64,000 nucleotides of DNA from Budorcas taxicolor (lineage: Eukaryota; Chordata; Mammalia; Artiodactyla; Bovidae), in NCBI RefSeq assembly GCF_023091745.1, contig NC_068920.1, forward strand, positions 120,555,622-120,619,621. Direction: 5' to 3'. The notes beneath the pieces were generated by a model, which saw only the letters and a list, made by a program, of their open reading frames with translations, was not told the origin of the DNA and searched no databases. How positions within the stretch are numbered: the first letter of the stretch is position 1; each line of letters begins with the position of its first letter. Positions 1 to 11,717 of the stretch are shown piece by piece. The translations under genes and the position numbers were made by a program.

Positions 1-354
1 GAGTCAATTCTTCGCATGAGGTGGCCAAAGTACTGGAGTTTCAGCTTCAGCATCATTCCTTCCAAAGAAATCCCAGGGTTGATCTCCTTCAGAATGGACT
101 GGTTGGATCTCCTTGCAGTCCAAGGGACTCTCAAGAGTCTTTTCCAACACCACACTTCAAAAGCATCAATTCTTCGGCACTCAGCTTTCTTCACAGGCCA
201 ACTCTCACATCCATACATGACCACAGGAAAAACCATAGCCTTGACTAGATGGAACTTTGTTGGCAAAGTAATGTCTCTGCTTTTGAATATGCTATCTAGG
301 TTGGTCATAACTTTTCTTCCAAGGAAAAACCATAGATTTGACTATATGGACCTT
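1..354 (-). mobile_element. BovB LINE 3' fragment, rearranged at its 5' side
   Basis: Antisense match to the C-terminal part of the BovB reverse-transcriptase ORF; the reverse strand reads through the conserved KLQYFGHLM, RRSNQSILKE and YGCESW blocks. It enters from the window edge, so its 3' end is not visible. At about 323 the sequence leaves the normal order at the LLGRK region and is followed by about 30 bases resembling the element's own 228-260 segment. Confidence 0.9.
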
Positions 355-2784
355 TAGTCCACATGTTATTCTTATTTGAATAAGAGGGAAGGGAAAGGGG
401 TCAAAAAGGTGTTAACCTCTATTTGAACTGGGGCTCTCAGCTCTTGCAAACCCATGAAGCCAAAGAAATATGCCCATTTTTAATGACAATTAACAGAACT
501 CAACCAGGCTGCATGGGATAGTGTGGTCAATATTGATTATTATTATCTTGGAGATAACCACCAGTGGTTTACCAGTCACATCCTGTCAGATACAACCTGT
601 GGGGGAAGCTGAAGAAGGGTGAGTAAAAAAGGGTAGGAGAAAGAAAGGTCAAGAAGGTAGATAGACTGGCTCAGTGAGGAACAGGACCTGAAGCAGACAT
701 AGGGGATGGATTTAGGGCCAGGGAAAAGCCGGTTGGTGAACCAACCAAAAGAGCTCCAGGCGAACATCAAAGATAAGAATGGGGACCAGGCTGTTCCCTG
801 CATACTGATGCATGCCTGGATGAAGGAACCAGATAAAAAACAGACATATCTGCACCACAAAAGCCAGTTCAGGGCTTCAAACAAGCTGTCTCTCCACATC
901 TACAGAGCTTTTATGTTTCAGTTGAAAATAATCTATTTCAGAACATGTGGGTCTCTCAGTTCAGGTACCATTCTGGCTGCTAGAAGTCTCTTTTGCTCTG
1001 TTAGTTCGTTCAGTATTTCCTGGTGTCCTTGCACTTCCTTGGGGCCCTGAAATGGTCCTATCTTATTCCCATCAACTCCACCTTTTACACCATGTCTTGT
1101 ATTCACATGCTCTGTCTTATCTAAATGTTCCTTCCTGTCTTCTCTGTATTCAGGCTGCCAACACAAATTCCCTACTGCAGAGAACTGCATTCTCAGGCAC
1201 AAGTTGCACTGTGAGGCTCCCAGTTTCTGGTTGTCTTAGTGTGTGTTTGCAATATCACTGCCTGGAGTGGCAATAAAGCCCTATTCACAGAAGATGCTAT
1301 GTCAGACTCCTACGCTGACTTCTATTATTCCAATCCTTTGAGCCATTCTAAAGAGCTTTATCTGTTCCTCCCACTTTCCCTAGTTATTAGCAGGTGCCCA
1401 TTTCTCCTGGCTATTTGTTTAAGTAGAGTGTACCTGTTTGGTCTGCTTGAACAGGAATTAGGAAGTCCTGTTGATGGTAGCTTATAGGGTTACTCAGGGT
1501 CTGTACAGACTTGTTATTTCTCAGATTATTTATGCAATTTATTTGTCTGCATTCTCTTACCTCTGTATCTCTAAAATCCATCTTAATGCAATACAGCCCT
1601 TAGTGCCAAGCCAATTTTTTTCTAATACATGTTTTCCCTAAAGCCCCAATACCTTCATTTTTTTGTTCTGATTTATTGCTGCTGCCTAACCACAGCTATG
1701 AGGCAAAAAAATAATAATAATAAAAAAATTTTAAATCCTAGTAACAAGCACATCAGGATTAACATACTAGGTCCATGTTAAACCACCCAACAATGAACTA
1801 ACTCATCTTTAATTTATTAGCTTGATTCTGATATAAATTCTGAATAAAAAGTAAAATGTTGTGTAGATTAATAATATTAAAGTTGCAAAACAAACCCCCT
1901 GAAAAAATAGGAAACGTTAAGCAAAGGGAGCTGTGCCATCTTTAATTCATTGCTCGGTTCCCAGGCAATTCCACACATGTAGGATGCAGGCTCACATCCT
2001 TAAAGTCTTTCTTAAAAATACTCTGCAGTACCAGAACAATCAATATAAGGTATAGACAAAACAGCACAATACTCTAAACTTTAGGGCCTCACTCCCATGT
2101 ATTCTGTGTGATATTGTTATGAAAAACATTTCCTTATGACCTTTCATTAAGTATCACTTGCTTCTGTAAATTCTATCAGATAGCTCTATCATTCAAGAGG
2201 CAAAAATTGCAGGCCAAGTACTAGATAAATCCCTAAGTGGCCTAAGGAAGGTATTACCCAGCATTTGTAGTTTGCAACCTGCAGCCAAGGATTAAGCACT
2301 GTGGAGCCGAGGGATCTAAATCAACAATCTTGGAATGAAAAGAGTATCGGTGTCAAGTAACATGAACTTTCTCAAAACTTTCAGTATTCAGTAAAATATT
2401 GTTTGACCAGATAGGAAGGTCAGCCTGAATTTGTGAGGGGGACATAAGACAAACAACTTCTAGATAATGAAGTGACCAAACCTTGCTCACTTGTCTTGGT
2501 TTCCCATATATATAGTGACTTCAGTCCAGGCTCTCAGTACTACTGAATTATGGTTCTGTTCCTCCTGTTAGAACTAAAAAGAAAGAGTAAAGTTGGCGTG
2601 TTAATACTACAAACACTAGACAAGTTTTCTAAACAACTTAGTTAATAATTAGCTGAAACGTTCTCCCTTAAGTATTTACATCAGCAGGTCTCAACAGGAC
2701 ACAGTGTTATGTCAAAAGCAACCTAATATCAATCATAGTAAAAATATGAAAGTTTGCAAATGACTGACTTTTAAAAATAAACCA
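355..2784. other. Intergenic sequence, no gene recognised
   Basis: No supported exon or RNA gene. The reading frames here are short and unlike any family I know. There is an A/T-rich run with AAT repeats near 1706-1730. A stretch near 900-1480 with an AATAAA at 1272 could be an old LTR, but I cannot place it in a family. Confidence 0.5.
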
Positions 2785-2797
2785 AGGAAGGCTTGAG

Positions 2798-2906
2798 TTT
2801 GAGTAAACTCCAGGAGTTGGTGATGGACAGGGAGGCCTGGCATGCTGCAGTCCATGGGGTCGCAAAGACTCAGACATGACTGAGAGACTGAACTGAACTG
2901 AACTGG
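2798..2906 (+). mobile_element. BovB LINE, extreme 3' end only
   Basis: Matches the last roughly 110 bases of BovB: the GAGTTGGTGATGGACAGGGA block, the CATGGGGTCGCAAAGA block and the terminal CTGAA-type repeats. It is flanked by a possible 13-base target-site duplication, 2785-2797 and 2907-2919, with 11 of 13 bases identical, consistent with a severely 5'-truncated insertion. Confidence 0.8.
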
Positions 2907-3155
2907 AGGAAGACTTAAGGTTATCACAATAATATCATGGTCACACATATATATCTCAGTATGTTTTCTTGAGAGAAAAGGCAGGGGTGGGATTTCAGAG
3001 ATGAAGCCATGCATTGCACACGGGCTGTGTTGCTCATGCCAACACCATTCTTATATTTCACAGAAAAAAAAAGAGAAACTATTGATTTCCATGGTCAGTT
3101 TTCTTAACAAACTCTTTTATTATACAGAGATAGAACCAAACCTTGCTCACTTGGC

Positions 3156-3665
3156 TTTTTTCTTTTTTAATTGAAGTATAGTTGATTTGCAATGTTGTGT
3201 TAGTTTTTGGTGTACAGCAAAATGATTCATATATGTGTGTGTGTGTGTGTGTATGTATAGATATATACTTTTTCATATTCTTTGCATTATGGTTTATTAT
3301 AGGATGTTGAATATGGTTCCCAGTGCTACACAACAGGACCTCGTTGTTTATCTTTTTATATATAGGAGCTTGTATCTGTTAATCCCAAAGTCCTAATTTA
3401 TCACTCCTCTACCCCCTTTCCTCTTTGATAACCATAAATTTGCTTTCTATTTCTGAGAGTCTGTTTCATGAATAAGTTCATTTGTGTCATACTTTAGATT
3501 CCACAAATAAGTGAAATCAAATGGTATTTGTCTTTCTCTTTCTGACTTCACTTAGTACAAAAATCTCTAGGTTCATCCATGTTGTTGCAAATGGCATTAT
3601 TTCATTTTTTGTGACCAAGTAGTAATCTATTGTGTATACATACCTCTTCTTTATTCATTCAACTA
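3156..3665 (-). mobile_element. L1 LINE 3'-end fragment
   Basis: Antisense match to the artiodactyl L1 3' region: a T-rich start (the poly-A tail on the other strand), ATTGAAGTATAGTTGATTTG, the ACAGGACCTCGTTGTTTATC block, and the TTCATTTGTGTCATACTTTA to TTCATCCATGTTGTTGCAAA blocks. It is interrupted by a (TG)n microsatellite at 3234-3252. Confidence 0.85.
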
Positions 3666-3775
3666 TTGATGCATTTGCCTTTCTAATTATAGCTGATGGT
3701 TGGAATTAATTATGTTTTACTTACTGTCTAAACCTATATGTAACAAAAAATGTGGGCCTCAGAGATTTACCCACC

Positions 3776-4251
3776 ACTAACAAAGGTGCGTCTAGTCAAG
3801 GCAATGGTTTTTCCAGTGATCATGTATGGATGTGAGAGTTGGACTGAAGAAAGCTGAGCACCGAAGAATTGATACTTTTGAAGTGTGGTGTTGGAGAAGA
3901 CTCTTGAGAGTCCCTTGGACTGCAGGGAGATCCAATCAGTCCATTCTGAAGGAGATCAGCCCTGGGATTTCTTTGGAGGGAACGATGCTGAAGCTGCAAC
4001 TCCAGTACTTTGGTCACTTCATGTGAAGAGTTGACTCATTGGAAAAGACTCTGATGCTGGGAGGGATTGGGGGCAGGAGGAGAAGGGGACGACAGAGGAT
4101 GAGATGGCTGGATGGCATCACCGACTCGATGGACGTGAGTCTGAGTGAACTCTGGGGGTTGGTGATGGACAGGGAGGCCTGGCGTGCTGTGATTCATGGG
4201 GTCGCAAAGAGTCGGACACGACTGAGCGACTGAACTGAACTGAACTGAACG
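3776..4251 (+). mobile_element. BovB LINE 3' fragment
   Basis: Covers the end of the BovB ORF from the TKVRLVKAM region through the terminal CTGAACTGAA repeats. The ORF is broken: two bases are missing just after the conserved YGCESWT block (about 3845), and the conserved HLMRR block has an in-frame stop (TGA at 4023). It is a dead 5'-truncated copy. No target-site duplication was evident. Confidence 0.92.
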
Positions 4252-6262
4252 TATTATTGAAAATTGTAGTGAAATAAGAAAAAGTGGTAGGAAAGAGGAA
4301 TATAATCTGGAGAAACAGTGGAGCCTCAGAGGATGACACTACCTTGGTGAGGTCACCTCAGGCCAGTCTGAGTCTTACAGGTTGAGAAACAACTTTGCTA
4401 GGACTCTGGTGTTTGTCAGACTGATTGAGACTGTCCAAACTGTGAAGGGACTGCTGTACAACATTATTCACTTACAGATGTTATGCACATGTTTACAGTA
4501 GGGATATTCTTTTCCAATTACCAATGTTACTTCCTTCTTGATCTCATAATAACCTGGGAATTGAATTTGTGATTATAAGGTTAGCTGGTAGTGTGGAATC
4601 AGAGAAAAAAAAGCAGCAGAAAGTCTAGAAATATCCTCCAGGCCATGAAGAGGTTTGAAGAATTATCCTCCACCCACAGTAGAGAACACCTTTCTAGTCA
4701 CCAGACTGAGTGAGTTCTCATAGACGGCACACCCTCCTCTGAAGAACACTGGACAGACCCTGGCAATGTCCGATTCTTTGGATTTCTTTTCTCTGTGCTC
4801 TAAGCTTCTTGAGACCTTTCTATTCAGACAGTTTGTTCAGTTTCAGTATATTTCTGCAACCATTAGTGTTCTGTAGCTATACGAAATAGAAGTTGACTTC
4901 CACTAACTTGAAAACAAGAGTGGAATTTGTCGGAAGGAGCTGAGAAATTTTACCCAGTTGATTGAAAAGCTGAAGTCCTAGGTATCTGAAAGAATACATG
5001 CAGCTGCCCTCTGGAGGCTTATTTCTTGGTGGGAGGAAAGGAAATAGACATTTAATTAAAAAGAGGCAATATGTTATGTAACTTTACTATAGAAATACAT
5101 TCAGATTAATAGGGATTACCAAGGAGGGAATGGTCAATTGTCCCTGGCAAGGATTAGGAATAAGGTTCAAAGTGAGGAAAGGCTGAACAAGGGAGGTGAT
5201 ATTTGAGCTGACTCTTAAAAGATAAGTAGATATTTGTCTGGTGGTCAAAGCAAGAAAGGGCACTCAAGACACAGAGACATGAAACTGGGACAGAGTGTTA
5301 CATATTTGAGAAAGTGAATATCATTCCATTTACCTTTAACATGGAGTAGGGATTGGTAAGGTGGAGTTTAGTGAGAGGGAAAAAAAAAACTAGACAGGAG
5401 GCAGAAGACTGGCCATGAAGAATCATGTTGCAATAAACTGAACATAGAAAACTACTATCATATTCAAAAGTAAGTTTTATGTGTAAAACTCCTATACACC
5501 AGAAACTCAAAAAAATGCAAAAGTACTCATAGGATTATTTTTCAAAGCTCAACAGTTTTCTTCTGTCTTCTCTTAGGAATCACTGATTCTCTCCTCACCA
5601 ATTCCTCACTACCAACCATAACCTGCATACACACACACACACAAATCTGCATGATATGTCATGCCCACTGGAGTTGTTTTTGAACAATTAGGATGTAGGC
5701 AACCTTACAATGTAATCTCATGAAAACTGACTAGACTTCATCTTTTTGAGAACAATTCTCTGAAGATCCTTCTCTGGTAATAGCAGATTTTGCCAATAAT
5801 AAATTGAGCAGTTTTTAGGAGATCTTATTGGTAATATTACTTATTGGTGATAAAGTATATTAAACCTGTCTTTCTGATCATACTTGGCCTTCAGATATGT
5901 TCAAACTAGTTATTCCAGTGGGGTAGAAAGGACAATTCATAGAGCCCAAACTGAGTATCAGACCATGCTGGACTCTTTCTCCATTATCCTCATGGATATG
6001 TTAATGAAACCATGTGGTGGATCCAGATACAGATCAATCTTGGAAGAAAGACTTGTGAAGGATTTTGTCCATTCTGGACACAAGAATTTTGACCATAATA
6101 CTCAGTTAGTATGCCTTCAACTGAGGTTATGAATAACTTGAACTGTAAAGGGCTCTTTAATTTTGGAATTTATAAAGGCAACCAGTGGATTTGCTGAGAA
6201 AATGAAATCTTCGTTCTGAAATGAGAATTTTAACTTTTAAATATGCTATCATATGTAACTGA
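4252..6262. other. Intergenic sequence, no gene recognised
   Basis: No exon or RNA gene supported. It contains an (AC)n microsatellite at 5629-5644. A stretch near 5130-5260 (expansion, GAGCTGACTCTTAAAAGATA, AAAGGGCACTC) resembles the ancient mammalian repeat seen at 63007-63850, but weakly. Confidence 0.5.
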
Positions 6263-6468
6263 ATTTGGCTCAGATGGGAAAGAATCTGCCTGCAGTATGG
6301 GAGACCTGGATTTGATCCTTGGGTTGGGAAGATCCCCTGGAGAAGGGAATGGCAAACCACTCCAATATTCTTGCCTGGAGAATCCCATGGACAGAGGAGC
6401 CTGGCAGGCTACAGTCCATAGGGTCGCAATTAGTCAAACACAACTGGGTGATTAACACACATACACAG
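6263..6468 (+). mobile_element. Bov-tA SINE
   Basis: tRNA-derived head (GGCTCAGATGGGAAAGAATC, then the B-box-like TTTGATCCTTGGGTT) followed by the Bov-A body (TCTTGCCTGGAGAATCCCAT, TAGGGTCGCAA). Ruminant-specific family. The tail runs into CACACATACACA. Confidence 0.92.
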
Positions 6469-7219
6469 TAGAGGGTATTTTGTGTTTAATATATCTTTTA
6501 TTGTGGATTCTGCTGTCTGTTGGCCTTTTTCACTGACTAAGAAAGTGAGGAAACCCCTAATTAGTGTAGCCAAAGGACTATTCTGATTCTTCTAGGTTTT
6601 AGAAATCCTCTTGCCTCAGCTTCCTAGGTTGGGATTTTTCTCTTTCAGGACTCTTATTTCTAGTGGCAGGCTTAGAGGCTTTGCGTATGCATTCCTCAAA
6701 GGGCAGTTTTTACCAGTAGTTTTCTATAGAAGACTTGCTGTCTTTCAAAATGCTCTGCAAAATGCTGGTTGACCACTATACTAGTTAGCAGAAATGGCTG
6801 TGTTATTGCAGTTTCTGTCTGTGTGTCTCTCTCTAACATGAGTCTTCTAAGGCCACATTGTATCTGCCCTAGTCACTTTCTGTGATGTGGAAAAGAGGCA
6901 AGGGGAGAGTTGATAATGTTTTGATGCTGTTCATATCCTTACCTTCTCTTTTCCACATCCTTCTCCCAAGTAGTGACTCATAACACTTTCCAGTAGAATG
7001 TAACATTAATAAGTCCACCAGTAAAGAAGATCCAGAAATAAAACCAAACTTACTAGTTCCAATTTTTGTACAAGATCACAATGAAATCGCTAAGAAGCAG
7101 GGATTTGTAAGAATACCTCAGACTATTTTAAAATTTTGATTCTCCATACAATCTCAGATTATTACCAGAGTGCATTTCAACTATGGCAGATGGCATATTC
7201 CAAAGATGACTGCAACAGT
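6469..7219. other. Intergenic sequence, no gene recognised
   Basis: No exon, RNA gene or clearly assignable repeat seen. The end of the interval grades into an old LTR. Confidence 0.45.
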
Positions 7220-7463
7220 ATCTCCCAATCCACATGCTCTTCTACCATGTGACATTGCTACTTTCCCATGGAGAGGTCACTATTCCTCTACCCTCTTGAA
7301 TCTGGAGAGTCCCTGTGATCGCTTTGGCAATAGAATACAGTGGACGTGATGATGCTCCAGTTCTGGGCTTGCCACTAACTGGCCTGGCAGTTTAATTCTT
7401 GCTTCTCAGAAACTAGCTGCTATGTAAGAAGTATGATTACCTAGAAACCACCCAATGAGAATT
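7220..7463 (+). mobile_element. Ancient MLT-type LTR, left part
   Basis: Resembles an old mammalian MaLR/ERVL-type LTR, including the GGCAATAGAATACAGTGGA segment. It is interrupted by the BovB insertion at 7464 and resumes after 9121. The left boundary is uncertain. The family is assigned mainly from the well-preserved right part. Confidence 0.5.
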
Positions 7464-8047
7464 TTCCACAGTTTATTGTGATCCACACAGTCAGAGGTTT
7501 TGGCATAGTCAATAAAGCAGAAATAGATGTTTTTCTAGAACTCTCTTGCTTTTTTGATGATCCAGCAGATGTTGGCAATTTGATCTCTGGTTCCTCTGCC
7601 TTTTCTAAAACCAGCTTGAACATCTGGAAGTTCACAGTTCACGATTTGCTAAAGCCTGGCTTGGAGAATTTTGAGCATTACTTTACTGGTGTGAAAGATG
7701 AGTGCAATTGTGCGGTAGTTTGAGCATTCTTTGGCATTGCCTTTCTTTGGGGCTGGAATGAGAACCGACCTTTTCCAGTCCTGTGGCCTCTGCTGAGTCT
7801 TCCAAATTTGCTGGCAGTTTTCCAAATTTGCCTCAAAAATTGAGTGCAGCACTTTCACAGCATCATCTTTTATGATTTGAAATAGCTGAACTGGAATTTT
7901 ATCACCTCCACTAGTTTTGTTTGTAGTGATGCTTCCTAAGGCCCACTTGACTTCACATTCCAGGATGTCTGGCTCTAGGTAAGTGATCATACCATCGTGA
8001 TTATATGGGTTGTGAAGATATTTTTTGTACAGTTCTTCTGTGTATTC
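7464..8047 (-). mobile_element. BovB insertion, inverted 5' segment
   Basis: The reverse strand encodes the upstream part of the BovB reverse transcriptase, from EYTEELYKK through DILECEVKWALGSI, VKVLHSIF and FRKG to the VDHNKLWKIL block. It is head-to-head with the + strand remainder of the same element (8048-9121). Its outer edge lies directly inside the left copy of a 13-base target-site duplication (7451-7463, matching 9122-9134 with one mismatch), so both halves belong to one insertion. Confidence 0.92.
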
Positions 8048-9121
8048 TATGCCAAAGGCTTTGACTGTGTGGATCATAATAAACTGTAGAAAATTCTGAA
8101 AGAGATGGGAATACCAGACCACCTGACCTGCCTCTTGAGAAACCTGTATGCAGGTCAGGAAGCAGCAGTTAGAACTGGACATGGAACAACAGACTGGTTC
8201 CAAATAGGAAAAGGAGGATGTCAAGGCTGTATATTGTCACCCTGCTTATTTAACTTATGTGCAGATTACATCATGAGAAACGCTGGGCTGGAAGAAGCAC
8301 AAGCTGGAATCAAGATTGCCGGGAGAAATATCAATAACCTCAGATATGCAGATGACACCACCCTTATGGCAGAAAGTGAAGAAGAACTAAAGATCCTCTT
8401 GATGAAAGTGAAAGAGGAGAGTGAAAAAGTTGGCTTAAAGCTCAACATTCCAAAAACAAAGATCATGGCATCCAGTCCCATCACTTCATGGCAAATAGAT
8501 GGGGAAACAGTGGTTGACTTTATTTTGGGGGGCTCCAAAATCACTGCAGATGGTGATTGCAGCCATGAAATTAAAAGATGCTTACTCCTTGGAAGGAAAG
8601 TTATGACCCATCTAGACAGCATATTAAAAAGCAGAGACATTACTTTGCCAACAAAGTTCTGTCCAGTCAAGGCTATTGTTTTTCCAGTAGTCATGTATGG
8701 ATGTGAGAGTTGGACTATAAAGAAAGCTAAGCACCAAAGAATTGATGCTTTTGAACTGTGGTGTTGGAGAAGCCTCTTGAGAGTCCCTTGGACTGTAAGG
8801 AGATCCAACCAGTCCATCTGAAAGGAGATCAGTCCTGGGTGTTCATTGGAAGAACTGATGTTGAAGCTGTAACTCCAATACTTTGGGCACTTGATGCCAA
8901 GAGCTGACTCATCTGAAAAGACCCTGATGCTGGGAAAGATTGAGGGCAGGAGGAAAAGGGGACGACAGGATGAGATGGTTGGATGGCATCACCGACTCAA
9001 TGGACATAAGTTTGGGTAAACTCTGGGAGTTGGTTGTGGACAGGGGAGGCTTGGTGTGCTGCAGTTCATAGGGTCACAAAGAGTCAGACATGACTGAGCA
9101 ACTGAACTGAACTGAACTGAA
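8048..9121 (+). mobile_element. BovB insertion, 3' segment in forward orientation
   Basis: Starts at the AKAFDCVDH block and runs to the terminal CTGAACTGAA repeats. It contains the reverse-transcriptase YADD catalytic motif (near 8344-8357), TSWQIDGET, ITADGDCSHEIK, YGCESW and QRIDAFELW. One frame is open for 238 codons (8105-8821). The frame then breaks where the RRSNQSILKE region loses bases (about 8817). Bases 8050-8095 repeat, in opposite orientation, the end of the inverted segment. Confidence 0.95.
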
Positions 9122-9420
9122 CCCAGTGAGAATTCCAAGCCACCACTGAAAGGCCCTGAAGGATGAGATGCTATGTGAAGACAGAGAAAATCAGGGGACG
9201 CTAAAACTCTATATGTGGAAATAAAGGTGTTATCTTGGGCATCCAGTGCAGCAGAGCCTTCAGAAGACTGTGTGACTGTAGCTGCATGAGAGTCCCCAAG
9301 AAAGAACTTCCTGGATGATCTTGTCAACCCACAGAATGATGAGAGAAAATAAAGTTTTATTTGAACCACTAAGTTCTGGGATGGTTTGTTAAGCAGTGAT
9401 GGATAGCTAGAACCTAATCT
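9122..9420 (+). mobile_element. Ancient MLT-type LTR, right part
   Basis: Continues the LTR interrupted by BovB. It holds the right copy of the target-site duplication (9122-9134), an AATAAAG polyadenylation-type motif near 9347, and the diagnostic ending ACCACTAAGTTCTGGGATGG, then TTTGTTAAGCAGTGATGGAT, typical of old mammalian LTRs. It carries no coding capacity. Confidence 0.55.
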
Positions 9421-10938
9421 GTGTTGGCTATTGCAGAGTCTGAGGGCAACCCTTCTTCCCAAACTTTAAATGGAGTAGCTCTGGGTTTATCTATTTCATA
9501 TTTGGGATTCTTCATGAGAAATCATTTAGAAAAGAGTGGCTCCACCTCTTTAAAAAGCTTGACTATCACTGCCATGGGTAATCGAGAGTTGGCTAAATAA
9601 ATATAAGCCACACTTGAGGACCATTAAAAACACCATGACATCAAATCTCCCCTGATCAGATTCCTTTAGACCCAAATAGGCCCCTCCAGACGGATGTGTA
9701 TTTATGTCTGATTTCTAAAACGTTTGATATAAAGGACTGCAAATCTGGTTTCTAATGGTCCTCACCATTGGGAGACTCTTTTTTGCTCAGAGACACAAAG
9801 ACTGCAGACTGTGTTCTATTCCTACAGCTACCCTTATTTGAATTCAGGAAAAAGAGCTCATGGCATCTTGCTTGGTGATGTAGACTGTAGCTCTTGGAAG
9901 AGAGCAAAACCAATTTCCTTGGTGCCACCGTCCTGTCTTAGGCACAAGATGAGGAGAAATCATCTTAGAAATGGCCTCTTCATAAAACTTGCACATTATC
10001 TGGCCCCAAGCTTTGCCTAAAACATTTGAAGTGCCCTTGCCAATCAAAATCATTTTTCCTTCGACACTTAGCAAAGCAATATGTAGAAAGATTTCCTTAA
10101 AGGCTTTCAGCATGCTCAGCTAAGAGCAGTGTTTTTAGTCTTCTACACTAGTGTTCTGTTTCCTTTTATCATTCATACCATCTGTGATGAAGTCTATTTT
10201 GTTAACTCAGAAAACCTCAATTTCTGTAAGACTTTAAGATGAAGCATTAACATATTTTTATGGATTGTGCTACCATTATGGTTTTGGAGACTTCTCATTT
10301 CTGTTATTAAAAAGAAAAACCCTGCCATCTAAGCTTCTCATAAGAAACTATTTTTACATTTATAATCTTTAAAGATGCTTATGGAAAGAAGTGCTTTGAA
10401 CTCTTTCAGTAAGATTTAGCTTAGCCTAAAGCTTAACAATAATGTAATTTGAGTGAGTCTGATCCTACCTGTCAGAGATGCTGCAGAAAGATACATAAAT
10501 CACAGCCAGAATCTCATCTGAAACCAGTTTAAAAATTCATGTGGCTAAGAATCATTCATGTGTGATCTGGTTTCTTAATATAATAGTACACAGTGAATAT
10601 TGGGATTCCAGAGCTGGAACGTACCTTGAAACTCATTTTATCAAACCCATTAGTGCTACAGATAAGTAAACTAAGGAAATGCATTCAGACTGGAAAGTAT
10701 ATTTTCTTTCCCCTGTCCGTTTGCATGTAAGTCAAAGTGTGCGTCTTAGAATCAGCAGCATCACCTGGGAGGGAGTTGGAAAATGCAGGATCTCAGGCAT
10801 CACACCAGGCTGATTGCATTGGCATCTCTATTTTTACACCATCTCCAAATGGTTCATAAGCACACTGAAGTTTGAGAAGCTCTGCTCCATACCATATTTT
10901 CCCCCAGAGAAGGGCAAGCCTTTGGAATACGCTCCTTG
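9421..10938. other. Intergenic sequence, no gene recognised
   Basis: No supported exon. A - strand frame at 9844-10113 has an ordinary-looking composition but no recognisable family, and I do not call it. AGAGCTGGAACGTACCTTGA near 10611 resembles an ancient MER-type repeat. Confidence 0.45.
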
Positions 10939-10939
10939 C

Positions 10940-11055
10940 AGATTGAAAATCCAGATTTTTTCACTAATTAACAAAGTGACTTTGACCAAATCTCTTAACC
11001 TCTCTGGTCCTCAGTTTCCTCATTAATTAATGGGGGTAATGATACCTATAGTGGA
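10940..11055 (+). mobile_element. MIR SINE relic
   Basis: Matches the MIR core: GTGACTTTGACCAAATCTCT, TAACCTCTCTGG, TCAGTTTCCTCAT and the following GGGGGTAATGATACC. This is an old mammalian-wide SINE. Confidence 0.6.
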
Positions 11056-11118
11056 AGCTCACCATGGAGTTTAAATGGAAAGAATCTTTGTATGGTTTCT
11101 AGCCAAGTACATGACGGT

Positions 11119-11690
11119 CGGTCAGTCAGTCACTCAGTCGTGTCTGACTCTTTGTGACCCCATGAATTGCAGCATGCCAGGCCTCCCTGTCCATCACCAA
11201 CTCCCGGAGTTCACTCAGACTCACATCCATCGAGTCAATGATGCCATCCAGCCATCTCATCCTGGGTCGTCCCCTTCTCCTCCTGCCCCCAATCCCCCTC
11301 AGCATCAGAGTCTTTTCCAATGAGTCAACCCTTCACATGAGGTGGCCAAAGTACTGGAGTTTCAGCTTTAGCATCACTCCTTCCAAAGAACACCCAGGAC
11401 TGATCTCCTTTAGAATGGACTGGTTAGATCTTCTTGCAGTCCAAGGGACTCTCAAGAGTCTTCTGCAACACCACAGTTCAAAAGCATCAATTCTTCGGTG
11501 CTCAGCTTTCTTCACAGTCCAACTCTCACATCCATACACGACCACTGGAAAAACCATAGCCTTGACTAGACGGAACTTTTTTGGCAAAGTAATGTCTCTG
11601 TTTTTGAATATGCTATCTAGGTTGGTCATAACTTTCCTTCCAAGGAGTAAGTGTCTTTTAATTTCATGGCTGCAGTCACCATCTGCAGTG
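11119..11690 (-). mobile_element. BovB LINE, 5'-truncated copy
   Basis: Antisense of the BovB 3' end, from the terminal repeats up to the ADGDCSH region. The 98-codon reverse frame 11333-11629 keeps MTNLDSIFKNRDI and YGCESWTVKKAEHRRIDAF. A possible 8-base target-site duplication with one mismatch flanks it (11111-11118 and 11691-11698). Confidence 0.9.
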
Positions 11691-11717
11691 ATGGCGGTAG
11701 ACCCTCAATAAATAGAA

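Noticed and set aside
7649..8224. 191-codon - strand frame
   Set aside because: It runs from the antisense of the forward BovB segment across the inversion junction into the real BovB frame (EYTEELYKK onward). It is a chimera of the inversion, useful as evidence for it but not a gene.
9844..10113. 89-codon - strand frame with protein-like composition
   Set aside because: No recognisable family, no splice context, and no neighbouring exon; could be chance or an old retrocopy, but unsupported.
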